DNA of 64,000 bases from the NCBI RefSeq assembly GCF_036417845.1, contig NC_089980.1, positions 116,957,169 through 117,021,168 of the forward strand, in the 5' to 3' direction. Position numbers and translations under genes: made by a program. The notes under the pieces are model-generated. The model had not been told where the DNA came from. It saw only the letters and a list, made by a program, of their open reading frames with translations, and made no database searches. This DNA comes from Apteryx mantelli (taxonomy: Eukaryota; Chordata; Aves; Apterygiformes; Apterygidae). Shown in pieces: positions 1 to 12,500 of this stretch; position 1 is the stretch's first letter; each line of letters starts with the position of its first letter.

Positions 1-3000
1 ATTTTTGTGGGAAACTATTTCTAGAAATTTTCTTCTAGAAATTTTACCTCTCTTGTCAACTAGACCTCTTGCATCTCTGAACACAGGCAGACAGAACTAA
101 GCTGAGTAAATGGCTAATGGCATATGATGACACTGAGATATTCCCTAGGCAAAGGAACCTGCCTCACTGCGACTGACCCCACACAAGCAGGTAGCTTCAG
201 GTCCGGCAGTGCTCTCCAAGCAGTTCACATGCTCTCACAAGGGCCTGACTGATTCTCATTCAAACAGCAACATATTGGGACCTTTTTTGCAGCAAATCTG
301 ATTGAAGCATAGCTAAACTTTTGCAATCTGAAGTGAAGAAACTAAGAATGTTTGCTGATGGTATGGAAGTCTGATAAGAGCAAAAAGTGCCTGCAGAGAA
401 GGGCAGAAGAATCTACTGCAGCTGTGGCTCCAGTAGCTTGGAGAGCATCACCAGCTTCACACAGGGCTGTCTGTGGGTAGACGCTGTAAACCAGATTAGA
501 GGGTTTACTGAGAAAACTGGGCATTAATATAGGTTGTTCTGTTTGTTTCTCTGTAGCTGGAACAGTTCTTGAGCCACTCCTCCATTCACTATTTGGTTAT
601 GCCAGCAAAGTTAAAAAGAGGTGACGAAGCCACAGGACTCAGTGGGATCAACGCTTTGAAGTACCAGTCAAAAGTGCAAATTTAGGCTTTGTTAGGAAAC
701 AACTAGAGAACAAACCAGAGAATATTATGGCAGCACAGAAATCCATGGTGTGGCTGCATCTTGCATATTGCATGCTATTTTCCTTCTCCACTTTAGAAAC
801 TTTATAGTGAAACAAGGACTGGTACAGAAGCTGACGTATGTCTCTGACAGCACCTGACTGTGGTCATGAAGAGGTCACAGAAAGCAAGAATGGAAGTCAA
901 ATAATCTGAAGACACTATGGCTCGTTACCTTGAAAGAGACATGAGTGATGCCAGGTTTGATAGAATCTAGTCTTTGAAACCATGAAGAGCATGGACACAA
1001 GAATTAGGGGGTGTACAATCAACTTATCAGGCAAAATTTTTGAAATAAGAAAAGAAGAAAAAACACTTTTTCATACACTGCAAAAACGAAATGTAAAAAC
1101 GTATTGCTACAGGTTGTGAAAGCCAGGTGAATAACTGGGTTCAAGATGCTATTGGACAAATTTGTAGGGGGACATTTTGTCAAGGGTTATATTCACAAAG
1201 CCAGAGATTGCTAGGAACTAAAAGAAAAGGTATACTGGGAGAAACACTACTCTATATTCTAATACTTTTCCTTTGAGGAACAGCTACTGGCTGTTGTCAG
1301 TCAGCAGAAAGATAGACCTGTCTGTCTCAGTGCAGTTGCTGTTATCTTTGTGAAGAGAAACTGCTTTTTATAGATGTCTCCATGAGTCTTTCCTGGAGAA
1401 TTGTTTTTCAGTTGTTGTCATATTCTATAATGTAGGATCACTAAAAGGGAAATATATGCTTCAGAATTATTCTGGAGTAGCTTTAAAACAATGAATCACT
1501 TTCATTTGAGACTTCTACAGAGGCTAAACTATATTAAAGATAGTGGGCAAAAAAAACATTTTTCCTTCATAAGTTTACCCAAAGTAGCCCCAGGTGATTC
1601 TATGGGACACCATATGCCTAACTGTTGTTATTGCATGAATTATAATACTATCTGTCAAAAGAGAATCCTCCTGGTCTATTACACAACCCATTCACTTTAA
1701 TATAAAAGCACTAGAGTTCTTCTTCAACGTTTATGCGTATATGCCCTAGTTCTGCCAGTCCCTATCTGATCCTGAGGTCTGCAGATACCAGAAGCCTCAG
1801 TGAGAGTGGATACTCCAGCGAACAAAAAGACTCAAACCCTCAAGCACCCAGTGACCTCTTGCATTGCCAAACTGTTGACACTCCTCTTTCTGCTTTGTCC
1901 TCCACGGTCCATTGCTCTTGCAGGTATCCGTCTTTTCATGGGGATTTCACATGACATTTCACATGAGGCATAACTAAGTGCTAATTTTGGAAAACACAAG
2001 ATGATAACAGTCATAAGGGTGGGGTTTCCCTTACACTAAATGCATTTACTAAAGCAAACTAGTGATAGTGCAAAGACAAAACTGTACAGAAACAATAAGA
2101 ACCTTGAGAAAGTGCATCTAAGTGTGTGTTTATGTGTTAAAACATGGCTCAATTATTGCCTGAAGCTGCGAAGAGAGCCAGCCATTGTATTTTATGCAAT
2201 CTGTCGTGCAGTTGATGAATATGAAAGATTGTGTGGATGTTTGCTTTTTTTAACCACTATTTTCAGAAGAATAAAAGGTATCTGCCTGGTCACAAAAGCA
2301 CTTTTTTTCTTTTTAATGTGATGGGGGGTGAGAGAGGAAAGGGTCCTATACAGTGGATGGAACGATGATTACTTCCTTTCAGATCAGGGCTTTAATCTCT
2401 GGTGTTTAGAGCCCTGCTTGGCCACCTTTCTTATTCAAAGCATGTGGAGTGTCTCCACTCATGGAGAACTGCTCCCCTACCCAGCCAGGCTACTGTTGGG
2501 CCACTTGCCTTGGGTATGGGAGAAATCCTAGCTTTGCCCTCGGCTGCTGTGCAGGCGGTGATCCCGCATGCCCTGCAGCTTGTGTGGGGATGCGCATCGT
2601 GCCTCTCCGCTTGGCTACATCTCCTTGGTCCTTGGGGACGGGGGCAGTTCTAGGTGGTGGAAGGGGGCCTTCAGAAGCTCTTGTAGAACAGGAATACAAG
2701 GACAGATGCTTTTTTTTTTTAACTCTAGAAGTTTTGCTATATCCTGTCTAGCACTAATGATCAGTATGCTCTGAATATATCTTTTTTCTTTCCTCTTCCT
2801 GCTGCAAAGCCATACTTGTTGCTCTGCACTCTCCTACCACTCTGGCTTTGATTTTCCCTGGAGGATATCCTGTGGGCCTTTTCTAAAACAAAAGAAAAAC
2901 TGTTTACCTTGTAAAAATACCCTTGTATTTTCTCTTGGGTTCCTGCATGTAATCGAACCTTTTGTGCTGAGGTAGGGTGCTCTTTCAGGCCTTAATGCAA

Positions 3001-6000
3001 TTCACATACAAAGTACTTAAATACCTCCACTGACTTTTTTACTAGGTTTATGCAATGAAGCAATGAAGCTACCTGGTTGGTTTGTGTCATCAAACATATG
3101 TTCATTTTGGAATTTTGTCCCCTGTTTGCATATCTTGAAATATACCAGAACTGGTCTGTTGGTTGGTATCGCTATAGAAATGAGTTATTACTCCTGTGGG
3201 ACTACCTGAGGTGGAACAGCTGAAATGCTAATGTGATTACAACAGCTGTTGTTTCTCAGTTGCCTACAAAAGACCAGACCTGTATTAGAAAATGCTGTGC
3301 TACTATAACGCTGGTTAGGAGTGTCATTTTTGAGATTTAAACAATTGTACTGACAAAAACATGATACTTTTTTCTGCTTTCAGTTTGTAAATTTGGAGGA
3401 AATGATGTAAGCTCTACCAACAAAAAAACATAAAAAATAGAAGTAAAACCAAGGGCATCTGATGTCACAAGAAGAATACATTATACTGCTGTTCAGGATA
3501 ATTTAGTGATCCATTTGGGTTGGCTTATACCACTGTGGTATTTTAATATACAACAAATGCTTATCATTTCCTCATTGAGTGGACAGGAAATAAATGTTAT
3601 GTGATGTATTATTACTGCTGTTAATTCAGAGGCCTGCGTAGAGAGGTACAATATACTCATTTAGGTGGTATTATCTACTTCAATCACTGGCTACCAGGCA
3701 CTAAAGAGAAGAAAGCATCTTACTGCTCCTTTTGTTCTCAGTAGACTATTAAGCCTTGAAAAGAAGGGCCAAATCTCAGACATACCTGTAAGTGAAGCAG
3801 AAGGGTATTTCCTATTTATTGGCATATAAATCCTAGGGAGAGTCTGTTCTGACTTCTGTACTGGCTGTACATAAGAAGATTTGCTTAAAGCTAACCTGAG
3901 CACCTCTGCCTGACACAACCTGCACATACCACTAAGCCTGCTCTGTCCCTGGTGTGGTTAAAAGGGCAGTATAGGATTCCTTTAGTGCAGAAAAATCTCC
4001 CCTTTGCATTAGTCAATGAGCTTCCTCACTCAGTCATACACAGGGCCGAGTAAACACAAATCTCCCCTAGTGCCCACCCCAAGCACTGTGGCTAAAGGTA
4101 CCTTCTAAACCATTCGGTGGCAAAGAAAATGGAGCCACCCACTCTCCTTCCACATCCAGCATTACTCCAAGGTCTCCGCCAGCTCTTTGCTTTATGTTTA
4201 ATCACTTATAACTGTGAAAAAGGGCATGAAGTGCCTAGAAGTATGCAGAAGGGAGTGAAAGGTTACTCCCACACTGTACTTCTTTCCACATGCTTCAATA
4301 TTTACAGTGTGCTAGGTACTGCTGATTCAGGCCCAAAATTTTTACGCTGGCAGCTAATATTTCTGGAAGAACATTGCCAACTGTTGAGCTGAAAGAAATG
4401 TATTTAGGGAGTTTTTCACCAAAGAGAAGAGAAGAAACCTGTTTTCCTCATGTTTTTACTAGTATTTACTGAAAGCTGTTCTACAGATCTTCCAGTTTGG
4501 AAAAGGCTAATAGCTACTAACAGAGGATTTGGGGGATTTTTTTAGTTTGTCAAATATCCAAAGGTTTCTAACAACATCTTCAAAACTGAATGTTTGAGGT
4601 TTCTGAATCCATAGTTAAATATCAGGCCAGTTCTCTACTGGTACTTAGGGGGCTGCAGTATTCCCAGCATCCTTTGAAGTTGCTGACATCTGGAATTGTT
4701 CAGCAGCTATAAATTCCCATCCTGTTTAGGTGTCTAAACATAGATTTTTTAAGTATCTAGATCTTAACATACTGTCTTTCCATCCTTCTCATGCTTCTTT
4801 TTGTCCTTTAATATATGACCCTTATGCTAACAGCTATAGATAAATCCTGCAGTTCTCAGTCAAAACTTTTCCCTCATGAGAAATGTAGAATTTGATTGAA
4901 GTGTGTCACTGTAATTATTCCCATTATGTGAGGTCCATGATACATGACCTCACTAAAGCTCAGAGTAATGATAATAAAATTTTGTATTTCTCCAGTGCCT
5001 TTTACTCAGGAATCTTAAAAAAACACATGCAACTTTGAGCCAACTAGAACTAGAGAGGAATGTAACCCATCTATTTATATTCAGAGGGCTTCTGTGAGGT
5101 AAGTAGCATACCAATTTTACAAGTTAGTGAACCAAGATTTGGCAAGAGGCACAGAACAGAAACAAAATCCTAACTGTGGATAAAAAACTGCAGTAATCAT
5201 AAATAAATAAATGTTACATATTCCCTTTTTGTGATCTGAGCCTTTTGCTCTCTCATGTTTGTTTATTGTCTACTTTCTTCCTTGCATTCCCAGGACCAAG
5301 GCAAGTATCCTTCAATAAAATCTAATCTGTTCTTCCACATTAGATGATTAGATTTAGATTATTCTGTTACTCTGGCTTGGCAAGGTGGAATTGTAGAGAG
5401 TAGAATGAGGTACTACATAATACTGAGGATCTGAGTGCGCTGCTTTTGCTCTAGCTTTGACTTCAATTGCCTTTATTTCAAGTCTTTTTTTTCCCCCCTT
5501 TTCCACTTGTCTTGCAGTCATCTTTGTCTGTTAAACTCTAGATGTACTGCTCGGTGTTCTCCATACACCATAGGGACCTGGTTCCCCCTTGTCCTACTGG
5601 GACAAGGCTGGGAGCTTGCGCAGGGCATGTTGTGGCTTCCTTACAACCTGCAGGTTTGGGCTTCCTTTCTGTGGAAACCAATGCAGAGGGAAGGCGAGAC
5701 TGGTGTGTGCTCTTGTTTTGCTCGGTTATGGTATCGAAATGCAGCTCAGGTCCCCTACAAAACCGCGGAGGTCAGAGGCTCTGTTATGTTGACGAAGAGA
5801 CAGAATCTCTGTTCTTCTACTATTTGTAGGAGAAAAACAACAGAGTGATGTGGCAGCTCATATCACCAGAAAAATGTGGTTTTACTAACTAAGCAATCCT
5901 GCAGGGGAAAAAAAAAAAAGACTCATCTGGGAATTTTTTTAAATGAGACTTTCTTCCACTATAAACCCAAACCATTCCCTACCCAGATCCACATTTAAGT

Positions 6001-7182
6001 AAAAATTGGACCATGCTAAGCTTTAGGATCCACAAACTTGACATTCCTACACTGCTTTGTTATATATTTGGATATACCAAAATTTCTAGCTCAGTGAATG
6101 ATGCTAGCCACTTTGTATCACACATTAGGCAATTTTGAACTGAATATAAAATTTGTCTTGAACTTCTTTGCTTTCTACAGCTTATGTCACAACTTTAACA
6201 GCACTTATATATACTTCTCTGTGTTTATTTATCAGAAATTAAATTATTACCAGCCAAAATTGTTTCATCAATGCCAGTTCAATCAGAACACACTAAGCTT
6301 CAATGCAGTTTTCTTTCACAATATGTTAACTTCAAGACATAACCTCCCTAAAGGACTTGTATGTCTTATTGCAGCAGCCTGGTAACACCCCCATGACCAT
6401 TGGCAGTGCTAAGACTCGTGCTCTAGAATTCTAGAAATGCAGTAGCTTAAAATGAAATAGCTATTGACCATTGTAATAGGGTAAGAGAAATTAACCTTAC
6501 TATGGGGTCATGTTTCATTGAACACCTCCAACTGCACAAAATATTCTCTAGCTGAAGAGTAAATACTACAAAAGAGTTTGCTTTCTGCTTGCACAAAATA
6601 ACTGCAAGGGATTCTGCTATTTCTGATTTCATAGCATGTGTGTTGTGCTATATGTCTTTTGCCTGAGATGTAAATGCAGTGTTGTCCTGAAGTATTCTTT
6701 TTTCACATTATAATTTATGAAGAACTATTACTGATCACATAAAAATCATATAAATATCAGCAAGAAAGTGTAGAATACAAATGTCCATCATTGATGAAGA
6801 GCATCTTCAGGTTGTAAGAAGCCACATTTTTTAAAGGCACTGTAAATCATTTTCCATGTAAAAGTTAAAACACTCACTTCCATTTTCTAGGAGATAAATA
6901 TTACAGTAAGACACAGTACAACACTTTCTTGGAATACTTCTGCGTTTAATAACATTACTTACTTATAGATGTCTTAATCATTTTCAGATGTGAATTATAA
7001 CATAGCAGGTAACAAAAAGGGCAATAGATAGTAATAAGCATGACTCAGCTCTCAGATTATTTTAAACTTTACTTAACGACATACAGATTTATAGCACAAT
7101 AGCACACACAATCATTTTGACACATGCATAAAGAGGTGAATAAATGTTCTATTAAATGAAAAATGTAACTTTTTTCACAGGT
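1..7182. other. Intergenic DNA, no gene recognised
   Basis: AT-rich DNA with only short open frames in all six frames. None resembles a known protein, and none is framed by convincing splice sites and coding-like composition. Two stretches are richer in G+C and contain some CpG: about 2400-2700 and about 5540-5850. I could not assign either to a repeat family or a gene. A possible old SINE-like relic near 4965-5165 is listed separately. The rest appears to be unique intergenic sequence. Confidence 0.6.
4965..5165 (+). repeat. Possible ancient MIR-like SINE relic
   Basis: The stretch reads like the amniote-wide MIR/core-SINE pattern. It has a segment similar to 'atttctccagtgccttt', then 'ttctgtgaggtaagtag', then 'ccaattttacaagttagtgaa' shortened by decay, then 'ggcacagaacagaaac'. 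These correspond in order to the familiar blocks around 'ctgtgaggtaggta', 'cattttacagatgagg' and 'gaggcacagag'. The copy is very divergent and has indels, so the call rests on the order of short blocks and not on continuous identity. Similar short blocks occur near 41040-41160. Confidence 0.35.
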
Positions 7183-9527
7183 TCGCAGAATAGTTGAGGT
7201 TGGAAGGGACCTCTGGAGATCATCTGGTCCAATCCCCCACTCAAAGCAGGATCAACTACAGCAGGATACTCAGGATATTATCCAATTGGGTTTTGAATAT
7301 CTCCAGAGATGGACACTCCACAACCTCTCTGGGCAACCTGTTGTAGGGTTGCATCACCCTCACCATATTTTTTTTTCTTATGTTTAAATGGAACTTCTTG
7401 TATTTCAGTTTTTGTCCATTGCCTCTTATCTGTTCACTGGAGGAAAGTCTGGCTCCATCTTCTTTACACCCTCCCATCAGACATTTATGCACATTGATAA
7501 GATCCCCCTTGAGCCTTCTCTTTTTCAGGCTAAACAGTCCCAGCTCTCTCAGCCTCTCTTTGTATGAGAGATGCCCCAGGCCCTTCATCATCTTTGTGGC
7601 CCTTTACTGGACTCACTCCATATGTCCATGTCTTTCTGGTACTGGGGAGCCCAGACCTGGGCACAGCACTCCCAGTGTGGACTCACCAGTGCTGAACAGA
7701 GTGGAAGGATCACCTGCAGCTGGCAATGCTCTCCCTCATGCAGCCCAGGATGCCATTGGCTGCCCTTGCTGGGATGGTGCTTTGCTGGCTCATGGTCAAC
7801 TTGTTATCCACCAGGAACCCCAGCACCTTTTCTGCAAAGCCGCTTTCCAACCAATTGGCCCCACCCTATCCTGGTGCCTGGGGTTGTTCCTCCCCAGGTG
7901 CAGAACTTGGCATTTTCCTTTTTTGAACATCTCTGCCCATTCCTCCAGCCTGTCCAGGCTGGAGAATGTCAGCACAACAATCTGGGGTATCAGTCACTCC
8001 GCCCCATTCTGTACCATCTGCAGACTTGCTGAGGGTGCACTCTGTCCCATCATTCACATCAATAATGAAGATGTTATTCAGTATTGGACTCAGAAGGTGA
8101 CCGACCTCCAGCTGGATTTTGTGCTGCTGATCATGACACTTTCAGCCCAGCAGTTCAGCCAGTTTTCAGTCCGCCTCACGGCCCACTTTTCTAGTCTGTA
8201 CCTCATCAGTTTCTCTATGAGGAGGTGTCAGAAGACTTACTAACATCAAGATAAACAATATCCCCTGCTCTCCTTTCATCTACCAAGCCAATCATCTCAT
8301 CGGAGAAGGTTGGTCAGGCATGATTTCACCTATAGAAAGCCATGCTGACGATTCCCGGTCATCTTCTTGTTCTTCATATGTTTGGAAATGGTTTCCAGGA
8401 TTATTTGTTCTGTCACCTTCCCAGGGATTGAGGTGAGGCAGACTAGTCTGTAGTTCCCAGGACCCTCTTTCTTGCCTTTCTTGAAGACAGGGCTTACGTT
8501 TGCTGTCTTCCAGTCCTTAGGAACCTCCTCCAATCACCACGACCTTCCGAAGATAATTCAGAGTGACCTGGCAATGTCATCAGCCAACTCCCTCAGCACT
8601 CGTGGGTGCATCCCATCATGTCCCAGGACTTGTGTATGTCCAGTTCATTTAAATGTTCCATAACCTGATCCTCCTGTCTCTGAGGGCAACTCTTCCTTGA
8701 TCTGGACTTCCCACTGGTCTACAGGACTTGGTATTGCTGAAGGCAAGCCTTACCAGTAAAGACCAAGGCAAAGAAGGCATTGAGCACCTCGGCCTTCTCC
8801 TTGTCCTTTGTGACCAGGTCCTCATTCCCATTCAGCCATGGGCCCGCATTTTCCTTAGTCTTCCTTTTGCTGCTGGTGTACCGGTAGAAACCTTTCTTGT
8901 TGCCTTTTGGCTTACCTAAACTCATCCCGTATGCTCAGACAGTGTCTCTATATTCCTCCCAGTTCACTTGTCCCTGCTTCCTTTTTATGATTCCTTGTAT
9001 GCTTCCTTTTTATGTTTGAGTTTTGTCAGGACCTTCTTGCTTGCTTTCCTGCTTGTCAGGATTGACCATGCTTGAGTTTGGAGGATGCGATCCTTGAAAA
9101 CCAACCAGATCTCCTGGACCATTCTTCTGTCCTGGATGATCTCCTGTGGGATTCTTTCAAGCAGCTCCCTGAAGAGGCCAAAGTCTGCTCTCTTGAAGTC
9201 CAGGGTAGTGATCTTTCTTTTTTGCTTTTTTTATCCTCCTCTCAGGATCCTGAGTTCCACCACCTCCTGGTTACTGCAGCCAAGGTTGCCCTCAACCTTC
9301 GCATCCCCAACCAGTTCTTCTTTGTAAGTATGAGGTGCAGCAGAGTGTCTCCCCTCACTGGCTCCTTGATCACGTGTGTCACAAAGTTGTCATCAATGCA
9401 CTCCAGAAACCTCCTGGATTGCTTGTGCCCTGCCATGCTGTCCGTCCAGCAGATATCAGGGTGGCTGAAGTCCCCCATGAGGACCAGGGCTGTGAAAAAG
9501 AGGCTTCTTACAGTTGTCTGAAAACTT
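7183..9527 (-). mobile_element. CR1 LINE, 5'-truncated copy A (minus strand)
   Basis: The low-coordinate end starts with the reverse complement of the avian CR1 3' terminus (CAGAATAGTTGAGGTTGG, then the GGGACCTCTGGAGATCATCTGG block). Reading leftward from about 9527, the minus strand encodes ORF2 pieces in CR1 order: the end of the endonuclease domain (MGDFSHPDICW), the linker before RT (KGFYRYTSSKRKTKEN, then [20 protein letters not shown]), RT blocks ([21 protein letters not shown], one residue per 3 nt at about 8470-8530), and the C-terminal block ending near 7256. At about 2.3 kb it is a long copy for this genome type, truncated inside the endonuclease domain. It is broken by frameshifts and stops and is older-looking than copy B. 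Confidence 0.93.
7256..9478 (-). pseudogene. CR1 copy A ORF2 (endonuclease end + reverse transcriptase), decayed
   Basis: This is the broken remains of the CR1 ORF2 polyprotein. The parent protein nicks target DNA with an APE-type endonuclease and copies its own RNA from the nick. Visible pieces are the endonuclease C-terminus (about 9242-9478), the RT entry region (about 8719-8925), RT fingers (8330-8533), the catalytic-core neighbourhood (7866-8057) and the C-terminal segment (7256-7591). The pieces lie in several frames. The RT catalytic box, normally F-A-D-D, reads S-A-D-G after GTECTLSK, so the active site is mutated as well as frameshifted. No function is expected. Confidence 0.85.
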
Positions 9528-12500
9528 CTTTCTTTTACTATGGATAGTGGTTTTGTTCATTCTGAGATTGAAATTACAGATATTTGCAACAAAGGCCTTC
9601 ATTATCCTTCAGTATCCTGCAGTTACTGAACAGGTCTAGGAAAAGAAACTCAGCTGTCCCTAGTACTGTACATTGGTGCTGTGTATGGTGCACTGCCCCA
9701 TTAGCCTGGGCACTTGACTAAAATGCCATATATCATTTTATCAATGGGAGGAATTTTACTGGCAAAGCTACTGTTTTTCACTAGTAAAACTGGTAAAAAT
9801 GGACACTGTTATCCTTCAATAAAGGGAATGTTTTATTACTGATTCAACTTATGGTGCTTCAAGAGCAATATCTACATAAAGAGAACCACCAGTGTACCTA
9901 GAGTGATATTGTTCTGTTGGAACAACTAGGAATTCCCCCATATAGACAATCACTTGGGCTGCAGGACAGTAAGGAACCAAAATTCATTTAGACTACACTG
10001 CATTTCTAGAATGTAATTCGTCAGATAATTTACATCTCTAGTAGTAAGTATATCTAGGGTATAACCTTTTAGAAAGTCAACCTGCCAGCATGGGTGGGTA
10101 AAGAGTATTCACCATCTAAGTTACTCTCCTGTGGCATTTGCAGTTTACACATGGTGCTCCCCTTCTAAGACTGTGGAACATTTCTAACTTCTCCTGCCTT
10201 CAGACAGTGAAATAAACAAGAAGGAAGAAGTATCTTTTGGGCATGAGGCCTCTTTGGACTATTTCCTGACTCATGTCATTGCATTATAACCCCTGTTTGG
10301 GATTGTACTGAAAGGCAAAAGCTAGGCTTTATTAATGTTATATTAATTTTTCCACAGTCCCTCAGGAGAAACAGTGACTTTTTTCATACATGGGATCAGA
10401 AGTAGAATGGCTATTTTTATTGACTAGATCTATTGATTTATGTGCATGTGTAATTCTGTTGTTTACTCAGGCATTTCCCTGTGGGCTTGTTTAATGGAGA
10501 AAATCTCCATATACATATGACAAGCTGAGTTTCTTTGAACTTTTATGTAATTAGATTAAGAACTTTTGTTTCGTTTGCCTCATTATACTCATTCTCAAAC
10601 ATAATGTAATGGCTAAGCTTTTTAAAATTACAGAATAAAATTAAATGCTTCCAGGGCATTCCAGACCATCAGACTCAAGCATTTAAAGAGAAATATGTAA
10701 CATTTTATATATTCAGATACCCATGCTATAATACAATTCTTACCCTTTCTTGCAGTGATGGATAAAACAGAGGCTGCATTACCTCTGCTAAGCAGCAGAC
10801 AGAGGTCTATAGAGGAGTCACAGAAGAAATTCCTCATTTCTGTGGGCTCAAGTCCTGCTCTTTGGTGGGGTTTGTTCAGTAGCATGAGGAAAGCTGGTGG
10901 TGGGTTTGGATATGAGCACTGACAATTGCACAAAATGGGAATGGATGTACCACCACTGGATTTCCCTTTTGAGTCAACTACCCCTTGTCAGTGAGTGCCA
11001 TAGCAGATTTCTTGGAGGTATTTTTATAAACACCCTGAGCAAAACCTTTTTCACTGGTAGCTGCATGCTTAAATAGTCTCTCTGTTACTATTTGGGTAGG
11101 TAGTTCTCTCTATATGACATTGTATCATATTGCATTTGTTCAAAGGATGCTAGTGGAAAAATACAAGGAGTTTTCTCTGTGCATCTCTTGTAAAGGCCAG
11201 AGTCAGCTGCCATCTGTGTGTCCGTGGAAATGTAAGGATCGCTTCCCCTTCATATTTCTCCAGGAAAAGTTGCTTCATAATAATGGCAGAGGTGAGAATT
11301 AGGGTTCCAGACCTGCTTTCTGGAATATATCTGCGCTTTGCATTAGACTCTGAGCAGCTGAGAAAAAGTCCTGAAGGGGTGTCCCTTAGGAATATTCCCT
11401 TCCAGCTTTTAGGAAACCACCTGCTTAGCAGAGTCCTCCCTTTCTGATCTTCTCCAGGGCACCAGGCTCCCCTGCTCCGGGCTATGCTATGGCCTGCTCG
11501 GCAGGAGGGCCAAAGGGAATGGATGCCCCAGTGTCCCAGTGGCTGGAGAGATGAGTCCTGCCTCCATAGAGTCCAGGCTGCATTTCCTGGGAAATACACC
11601 GGACCTCAGGCTACCATGTAAATAGGAGGTGATCTCGTCCTTGCTGCTTCAGTGCAGCCCCAGAAGACCGAATGTGGGCCAGACAACCAAAACCCTTCTG
11701 AGGGAGCTTAGCAGAATTCAGATGGTTTTCTTCTTAAAACCAGACAGTAGTGGAGGTCGGGCAGGTGCCAGTCTTCCCTGTCCCCTGAGCCAGGCGCTGC
11801 TGTGCCTGGGGGAAGTTGGCTGCCAGCTGTGCAGGCAACTTCCAGGCCCAGCACTTAAGGAGGCTGTTGCTTTTTTTAAACAGTACTGGAAAACAGGCTG
11901 CTTGGATGGTAATCTGGGATTTAGCTGGACAACGGATACCCGGCTCCCAATCAAGCTCACTTGGAGGTGGTCCATTGCTACTGAAATGACTTCATCAGCT
12001 TACACAAGAAATGTTATATTAAGATGCCAAGCCTTTCTTGGAGGAGAAAACGAAAGAGAGGTGTTTAGATCTATCATGTATAAATTGATTAATATGGTGG
12101 CTTGATAGCTGAGTTATCCTACACCATCTGAAACATTTCGGTATTTGCCTTCAAAGGCAGTGGCAGAACTGATCAACTGCAGGCTCCTAGGCTGCTGAAC
12201 TCATCCAGAAGCCTTGCACAATATGAATAAACTAGATGTTATTTGATTTGTAATTCAATGGAAACTTTACTTTTCTTAAAAGCAAAATGTATGATGACTG
12301 ACTATGCATGCACACATTATGGCTGCTTACCTTCAGGATCAACAGACCAATTGCCAAATTTAACATGAACATTTAAAAACATGTTTGCAGAAGCAGGATT
12401 ATAAGATCCCAGCACTAAACAAGGCTATAGCAGATGATGCAGAACTATTTACAGTGGCAAATCTAAACAATTGTCCTCATAGCAAATGTAAGCTTACTAG

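Noticed and set aside
7380-8243. 287-codon plus-strand open frame
   Set aside because: It is antisense to the CR1 copy A ORF2 remains and has no independent family signature.
11629-12105. 158-codon open frame as a gene
   Set aside because: No domain, no exon context and no recognisable homolog. It is kept only as a low-interest compositional oddity.
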